Translations under genes and position numbers: made by a program
Part shown: piece after piece, positions 59,532 to 64,000 of the stretch
Numbering within the stretch: the first letter of the stretch is position 1
How the letters are laid out: every line of letters begins with the position of its first letter
Notes under the pieces: model-generated
Told to the model about the DNA's origin: nothing
The model's input: the letters and a program-made list of their open reading frames with translations, nothing else
The model's database searches: none
Assembly: GCF_020532825.1 (NCBI RefSeq)
Contig: NZ_MQTS01000015.1
Location: 20,119-84,118, forward strand
Origin: Arthrobacter sp. SO3
GTDB lineage: Bacteria; Actinomycetota; Actinomycetes; Actinomycetales; Micrococcaceae
Direction: 5' to 3'
Length of the DNA: 64,000 nt

Positions 59532-60434
59532 CTAGAGGGTGGCGAAGACTTCGCGCAGAAGCTTGGCGGTCTCGGACGGCGTCTTGCCGACCTTGACGCC
59601 GGCGGCCTCAAGAGCTTCTTTCTTGGCCTGGGCGGTGCCCGCGGAACCCGAGACAATGGCGCCTGCGTGGCCCATGGTCTTGCCTTCCGGAGCGGTGAAA
59701 CCGGCCACGTAGCCAACAACCGGCTTCGTGACGTGTGCCTTGATGTAGTCAGCGGCACGTTCTTCGGCGTCGCCGCCGATTTCGCCGATCATAACGATCG
59801 CCTTGGTCTCGGGGTCAGCTTCGAAGGCTTCGAGAGCATCGATGTGGGTGGTGCCGATGACCGGGTCGCCGCCGATGCCGATGGCGGTGGAGAAGCCCAG
59901 GTCGCGCAGTTCGTACATCATCTGGTAGGTCAGGGTGCCTGACTTGGAGACGAGGCCGATCGGGCCCTTGCCCGTGATGTTGGCCGGGGTGATGCCGACG
60001 AGGGCCTCACCCGGGGTGATGATGCCGGGGCAGTTCGGTCCAATGATGCGGGTGACCTGCTTTCCGTTGGCGTCGACCTTGGACTGCGCCAGTGCCCAGA
60101 ACTCGGCGGAGTCCTGGACCGGCACGCCTTCGGTGATGACGACGACCAAGCCAATGCCGGCCTCGATGGCCTCAACGACGGCGTCCTTGGTGAAGGCCGG
60201 CGGCACGAAGACGATGGAGACGTCAGCGCCGGTTTCGGCCATGGCTTCCTTGACGGTGCCGAAGACGGTGATCTCCTTGTCGCCGTGCAGGACCGTGGTG
60301 CCGGCCTTGCGGGCGTTGACGCCGCCAACAACGTTGGTGCCGGCCTTCAGCATCAGGGCGGTGTGCTTGGTGCCTTCGCCGCCGGTGATGCCCTGGACGA
60401 TGACCTTGGAGTCCTTGTTCAGATAAATAGACAT
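59532..60434 (-). CDS. sucD: Succinyl-CoA synthetase alpha subunit (SucD)
   Basis: A 300-residue subunit of the TCA-cycle ligase that interconverts succinyl-CoA and succinate with phosphorylation of ADP or GDP. The CoA-binding start ([13 protein letters not shown]), [12 protein letters not shown] and the active-site phosphohistidine in [10 protein letters not shown] are present; length matches. ATG at 60434 lies 12 bases after the sucC stop with AAGGG upstream, so the two are one operon. It ends before a long hairpin/repeat region shared with the convergent SRPBCC gene. Confidence 0.95.
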   Translation of the reverse strand: MSIYLNKDSKVIVQGITGGEGTKHTALMLKAGTNVVGGVNARKAGTTVLHGDKEITVFGTVKEAMAETGADVSIVFVPPAFTKDAVVEAIEAGIGLVVVITEGVPVQDSAEFWALAQSKVDANGKQVTRIIGPNCPGIITPGEALVGITPANITGKGPIGLVSKSGTLTYQMMYELRDLGFSTAIGIGGDPVIGTTHIDALEAFEADPETKAIVMIGEIGGDAEERAADYIKAHVTKPVVGYVAGFTAPEGKTMGHAGAIVSGSAGTAQAKKEALEAAGVKVGKTPSETAKLLREVFATL

Positions 60435-60446
60435 AGTCGGGTCCCT

Positions 60447-61616
60447 TTACTTCGCTGCGTTGGCGAGCTCGGCGGCCTTGTCGGCGCCCTCGTCCATGGT
60501 GGCGGCCAGAGTAACCAGCGGGTGGTTGGCCTCGGCCAGGATGCGGCGGCCTTCCTCAACGTTGTTGCCGTCGAGGCGGACTACCAGCGGCTTGTTCGCG
60601 GAGTGGCCCAGCTCGGCCAGTGCACCGACGATGCCCTTGGCAACGGCGTCACAGGCGGTGATGCCGCCGAAGACGTTGACGAAGACGGACTTGACCTGCG
60701 GGTCGCCCAGGATGACGTCGAGGCCTGCTGCCATGACCTCGGCGGACGCTCCACCGCCGATGTCCAGGAAGTTGGCGGGCTTGACGTTGCCGTGGTTTTC
60801 GCCGGCGTAGGCAACAACGTCGAGGGTGGACATGACCAGGCCTGCACCGTTACCGATGATGCCGACGGAGCCGTCCAGCTTGACGTAGTTGAGGTCCTGC
60901 GCCTTGGCCTTGGCCTCGAGCGGGTCAGCAGCGTCCTTGTCTTCAAGGGTGGCGTGCTTGGGGTGCCGGAAGTCGGCGTTCTCGTCCAGGGAGACCTTGC
61001 CGTCGAGGGCAACGATGTCACCGGCGCCGGTCAGGACCAGCGGGTTGACCTCCACGAGGGTAGCGTCTTCCTTCTTGAAAACGTCCCACAGCTTCAGGAT
61101 TACGCTGGCGACCTTGCCGCGCAGTTCCTCGGCGAAGCCCGCCGCGGCAACGATTTCGTCGGCCTTGGCCTGGTCGATGCCGACGGCCGGGTCGATTGCG
61201 ATCTTGGCAAGGGCCTCGGGACGCTCAACGGCGAGCTGCTCGATTTCCATGCCGCCTTCAACCGAGCACATGGCCAGGTAGTTGCGGTTGGCCCGGTCCA
61301 GAAGGACGGAGAAGTAGTATTCCTCGGCGATGTCCGCGCCCTGGGCGATCATTACGCGGTGGACGGTGTGACCCTTGATGTCCATGCCGAGGATGTTGGT
61401 GGAGTGTTCAAAAGCCTCGTCGGCGGTCTTGGCGACCTTGACGCCGCCGGCCTTGCCGCGGCCTCCGGCCTTGACCTGTGCCTTGACGACAGTTACGCCG
61501 CCAATTTTCTCGGCAGCTGCCTTTGCTTCTTCAGGGGTGTGCGCCACGATGCCAGCAAGCACGGGTACACCGTGCGCCTCGAACATATCGCGCGCCTGGT
61601 ATTCAAACAGGTCCAC
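60447..61616 (-). CDS. sucC: Succinyl-CoA synthetase beta subunit (SucC)
   Basis: A 389-residue ATP-grasp subunit. It opens [18 protein letters not shown], then [18 protein letters not shown] with the nucleotide-binding Lys/Gly-rich loop, [17 protein letters not shown], and the C-terminal [10 protein letters not shown] and [11 protein letters not shown] that form the succinate/CoA interface. GTG at 61616 has AAGGAC about 10 bases upstream. It is first in the sucCD operon. The 224 bases to the lipoprotein gene hold its promoter, which I could not place with certainty. Confidence 0.95.
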   Translation of the reverse strand: MDLFEYQARDMFEAHGVPVLAGIVAHTPEEAKAAAEKIGGVTVVKAQVKAGGRGKAGGVKVAKTADEAFEHSTNILGMDIKGHTVHRVMIAQGADIAEEYYFSVLLDRANRNYLAMCSVEGGMEIEQLAVERPEALAKIAIDPAVGIDQAKADEIVAAAGFAEELRGKVASVILKLWDVFKKEDATLVEVNPLVLTGAGDIVALDGKVSLDENADFRHPKHATLEDKDAADPLEAKAKAQDLNYVKLDGSVGIIGNGAGLVMSTLDVVAYAGENHGNVKPANFLDIGGGASAEVMAAGLDVILGDPQVKSVFVNVFGGITACDAVAKGIVGALAELGHSANKPLVVRLDGNNVEEGRRILAEANHPLVTLAATMDEGADKAAELANAAK

Positions 61617-61840
61617 GGTTTAGTGTCCTTCTACGTCGAAGTAGTTTCTGTACAGCCGGACCCCACGTTATCGCGGTTACCGGGCTGCGGAATAAACGCA
61701 CCTTGCGACTAGCTTGGAAACGAGCCACACGGCGCAATGCTCCTTTCGGAACTCTAGTCCTTTCTGGGGACCGGCCCGTTCCAGAGTACCCGTTATGTGA
61801 GTAAGGACACTATTCTATGGAGCGTAGAAAAACCGCTAGA

Positions 61841-62548
61841 TTACGGGGTTTTTGGGGCCTCTGCAGCAGGCTGGGAGGCCCGTTTTCCAGCGTCGGAGAT
61901 CAGTTCGTAATGGTCCCGCGAGACAAAGAAAGCGACGCCGGCGGAGACGTTTCCGCAGGCGACCCCGCCGTTGTAGGCCGAGCAGCGCAAGCCGTTACGC
62001 TCCAGGTTCTGGCCCTCGTCGAGGACCGGCAGTAGCGATATCGGGCCGGTCCGGCTCCCCTTGGACCCGGATTCCGCTTCCTGCTCTGTGACACCGGAGC
62101 GGCATTCGCCATAGCGGGCGGTGTCCGGTGTGAGCAGCGCCGCACCGCCAAGGTAGCCCAGACCGGTGCCGCCGCAGTCGTCCGCGATGTCCTTCGCCGC
62201 CGGCGGGGGGTAGGCCGCGAGTTCGCAGTGCGCCACGGGGACGGTCGCCAGCTTGTTGTTGGCGGAGTCCGAATAGCCGTTCTGCTCATAGGGCAGGTTC
62301 ACGTGCTCGCCTCTGGCCGAGGTCAGGGAGCAGACCACGTTCCGGTCCGCGGTGACAAAGCTGAGCAGGTCTTGGCCCACCGCGTACTTCGCGGGGTCGA
62401 CGACGGGCGCCAGGCTGAGCTGCTCGAGGGCAGGCAACGGTGCGGGTGGAACATAGTCCGGGTCCTTCTGCGTGATGGTGCACGCCGTGGACGCCAGCAG
62501 GAGGAAGGCGGCCAGGATCCCCAGAAGTGTCCGTCGCATGGGCTCCAT
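61841..62548 (-). CDS. Probable lipoprotein of unknown function
   Basis: A 235-residue exported lipoprotein: MRRTLLGILAAFLLLASTAC gives a signal peptide with a lipobox, then a Pro-rich linker. The mature domain contains six or more Cys (VVCSLTS, AHCELAAYP, DDCGGTG, GECRSG, LRCSAYNGGVACGN) that may form disulfides. Spacing around VVCSLTSARGEHVNLPYEQN and GGVACGNVSAGVAFFVSRDHYELI resembles actinobacterial lipoproteins of unknown role. Start could be 62548 (MEPM) or 62539 (MRRT). It stands alone. Confidence 0.75.
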   Translation of the reverse strand: MEPMRRTLLGILAAFLLLASTACTITQKDPDYVPPAPLPALEQLSLAPVVDPAKYAVGQDLLSFVTADRNVVCSLTSARGEHVNLPYEQNGYSDSANNKLATVPVAHCELAAYPPPAAKDIADDCGGTGLGYLGGAALLTPDTARYGECRSGVTEQEAESGSKGSRTGPISLLPVLDEGQNLERNGLRCSAYNGGVACGNVSAGVAFFVSRDHYELISDAGKRASQPAAEAPKTP

Positions 62549-62608
62549 TATGCCTGCAGGGACGCACTCGGTGCCCCGCCGGCGCCGACGGCCGTGCGAC
62601 GGCCAGCC

Positions 62609-63910
62609 TCAGGCTCCGGTGACCGGTGTCCCACCGGAGGCGACGGCGGCTTTGATGACCTCGACGGCGGCGCCGACGCTGTCCTCCGCCTCGAACTGTC
62701 CGCCCATCGCCTGCGCCCGTGCACGCCAGGACGGATCGCCCAGCACGGTGTCGACGGCGGAACGGATGGCTGCGGCGCTGGGCCTCTCGGTCTTGAGGTT
62801 CACGCCGACGCCGGCGTACGCCACCCGGGCATTGACATCATTCTTGCCCTCGTTGAGTCCCGCCGTCACGAGCGGAACCCCGTGCGAAAGGCTCAGCAGC
62901 ACCCCGCCGAACCCGCCGTTCGTGACGAAAACGTCGGTGAAGGGGAAGACCCGGGCGAAGTCGATGTAGTCCTCGACAACAACGTTGGGCTGCGGATACC
63001 TGCGCCTCAGTTCTTCGGTGCCCGCACCGCCGGTCGCCACGATGATGAGGGCATCCGTACCCTTCAGCGCCTCAATGGTGGGGACCATCAGCTTGGCCGG
63101 GTCCCTGTTGTCAACCGTTCCCTGGCTGACGACGACGGTCCGGCGGTAGGTCCCGGCCGCCGTCGGCCACCGGACGTCCGGTCGTTCGGCAGCGGCGGCT
63201 CCTGCGCTGGCGGCGCTGCCGGCTTCGGCTCCTGGCCGGTGTGGCAGCAGGGCGCCGACATAGTGGACTTTCGGATTGACGTTCCGCCGCGGGAAGTCCA
63301 GCGACGCGGTGCCCGTCTGGATGACCGCATCCGACCACCGGTAGGGCTCATCGGTGATGGGTTTTCCCCGCTCGGCGGGCAGTCCGTAGTTCTGCAGTTG
63401 CCGGACGTAGCTGATGCGGGCCGGTCTGGTGACGAACTGGTCCGAGACCAGCCGGGCACCGGCATGGAGGATCCTGTGGGCAGGGGTCCGCGCCGGGGCG
63501 AACCCGAAGAACATGGGGGGCACCAGCGGATCGCTTTCCATGTTCCCGATGGGGACGACGCTGACCACCGGCTTGCCCAGCACAACGGCCACGAGCCGCT
63601 GGATAAACATGGTGTTGTCGAGGACGACGACGTCGAACGGGAACCGCCGCTGCACGTCCCGGATGTCTTCGAAGAAATTGGTGACGTTGCCGGCGAAGAT
63701 CCGTTCGCCGTCGAACCGGATGGCCATCGGCCCCTTGAGCTTGGCGCGTTGCGGGTAGAGCTCGTTGAGGTTGTCCCCAGTGTGCTCGATCGCGCGGTCG
63801 AAGGGGTAGTACGGGATGCCCAGCTCGCCCACTTTCCCGGCGAGGGTGCGGCCGGTATACCAGCCGACGTCGTGGCCCTCGTCCTGCAGGCGGACGCCAA
63901 TGCCGGTCAT
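62609..63910 (-). CDS. GT-B glycosyltransferase (MGT/UGT-like), 5' end probably damaged or truncated
   Basis: A 433-residue family GT1-like glycosyltransferase: GIGVRLQDEGHDVGWYTG, TVVVSQGTVDNRD, and the nucleotide-sugar segment VFVTNGGFGGVLLSLSHGVPLV (G-x-x-G-x-x-E/S-type donor site). It would transfer a sugar to a lipophilic acceptor. The frame upstream of ATG63910 reads VDGTQHFNP directly before MTG, which matches the conserved G-x-x-NP acceptor loop that normally starts about 12 residues after the N-terminus, yet an in-frame TGA at 63955-63953 and no start codon precede it. A frameshift or truncation of the first strand is therefore likely; function may be impaired. Confidence 0.75.
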   Translation of the reverse strand: MTGIGVRLQDEGHDVGWYTGRTLAGKVGELGIPYYPFDRAIEHTGDNLNELYPQRAKLKGPMAIRFDGERIFAGNVTNFFEDIRDVQRRFPFDVVVLDNTMFIQRLVAVVLGKPVVSVVPIGNMESDPLVPPMFFGFAPARTPAHRILHAGARLVSDQFVTRPARISYVRQLQNYGLPAERGKPITDEPYRWSDAVIQTGTASLDFPRRNVNPKVHYVGALLPHRPGAEAGSAASAGAAAAERPDVRWPTAAGTYRRTVVVSQGTVDNRDPAKLMVPTIEALKGTDALIIVATGGAGTEELRRRYPQPNVVVEDYIDFARVFPFTDVFVTNGGFGGVLLSLSHGVPLVTAGLNEGKNDVNARVAYAGVGVNLKTERPSAAAIRSAVDTVLGDPSWRARAQAMGGQFEAEDSVGAAVEVIKAAVASGGTPVTGA

Positions 63911-64000
63911 GGGATTGAAGTGTTGTGTTCCGTCAACTTTAAGTCGGCCATTTCAGCGCTAAGAATCAGGCCACCGCGGCACGTTTCCAGGCCATTCCAG

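Overview
The window is high-GC, gene-dense actinobacterial chromosome. Protein content (inositol catabolism with a GntR-type IolR, secreted and lipoprotein families of Micrococcaceae type, an ammonium transporter with a PII gene, an MbfA-type iron exporter) suggests a soil Arthrobacter or Pseudarthrobacter relative. This is inferred from gene content only; no rRNA or tRNA gene was recognised.

Left part (1-10 kb): an FCD-type GntR regulator sits upstream of a gene cut by the window edge, with a shared CCTATAGG palindrome in front of both. A short block of insertion-sequence-like direct repeats and a hairpin follow. Next is an oxidoreductase group (Old Yellow Enzyme, butanediol-type dehydrogenase, flavin monooxygenase) facing a GAF-domain regulator, then a secreted protein/lipoprotein pair and a flavin-binding split-barrel protein. 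At 9.6-14.0 kb lies a small DNA-modification defence block: Vsr plus a McrBC-type pair.

Centre (14-37 kb): a thioesterase and an asymmetric heterodimeric ABC exporter; a MarR-controlled EmrB-type efflux pump; a ureohydrolase/TPP-enzyme operon that could be the AruI/GbuA steps of arginine transaminase catabolism; PII and Amt with a GlnR-like box; an XRE-cupin regulator divergent from a sodium:solute symporter; an MbfA-like iron exporter overlapping a matrixin-like protease gene; a LOG-family protein; a GntR-controlled SDR/MFS operon; and a class I glutamine-amidotransferase-like hydrolase.

Right part (37.5-58.3 kb) is dominated by inositol metabolism. A GntR/UTRA regulator (probable IolR) and iolB are on the + strand. 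A six-gene ABC-transporter/dehydrogenase operon runs 45.45 to 39.43 kb. A long operon, iolC - aldolase-like - iolD - iolA - iolE - iolG - iolH-like - iolT-like, runs 57.6 to 47.7 kb. A malonate-semialdehyde-decarboxylase-like tautomerase gene follows. Sites close to the IolR motif remembered from Corynebacterium (KGWCHTRACA) precede iolR, both operons and the tautomerase gene, so these units probably form one regulon. An unrelated MFS/MarR pair lies between the two operons.

The right end holds an ArsR/SRPBCC pair bracketed by two copies of a palindromic repeat, sucCD, a lipoprotein, and a glycosyltransferase gene whose 5' end looks damaged. The items most worth follow-up are the MSAD-like tautomerase under a probable IolR site, the Vsr/McrBC block with an unusual McrB N-terminus and a McrC lacking a nuclease-motif acid, the AruI/GbuA hypothesis, and the MbfA/protease pair.
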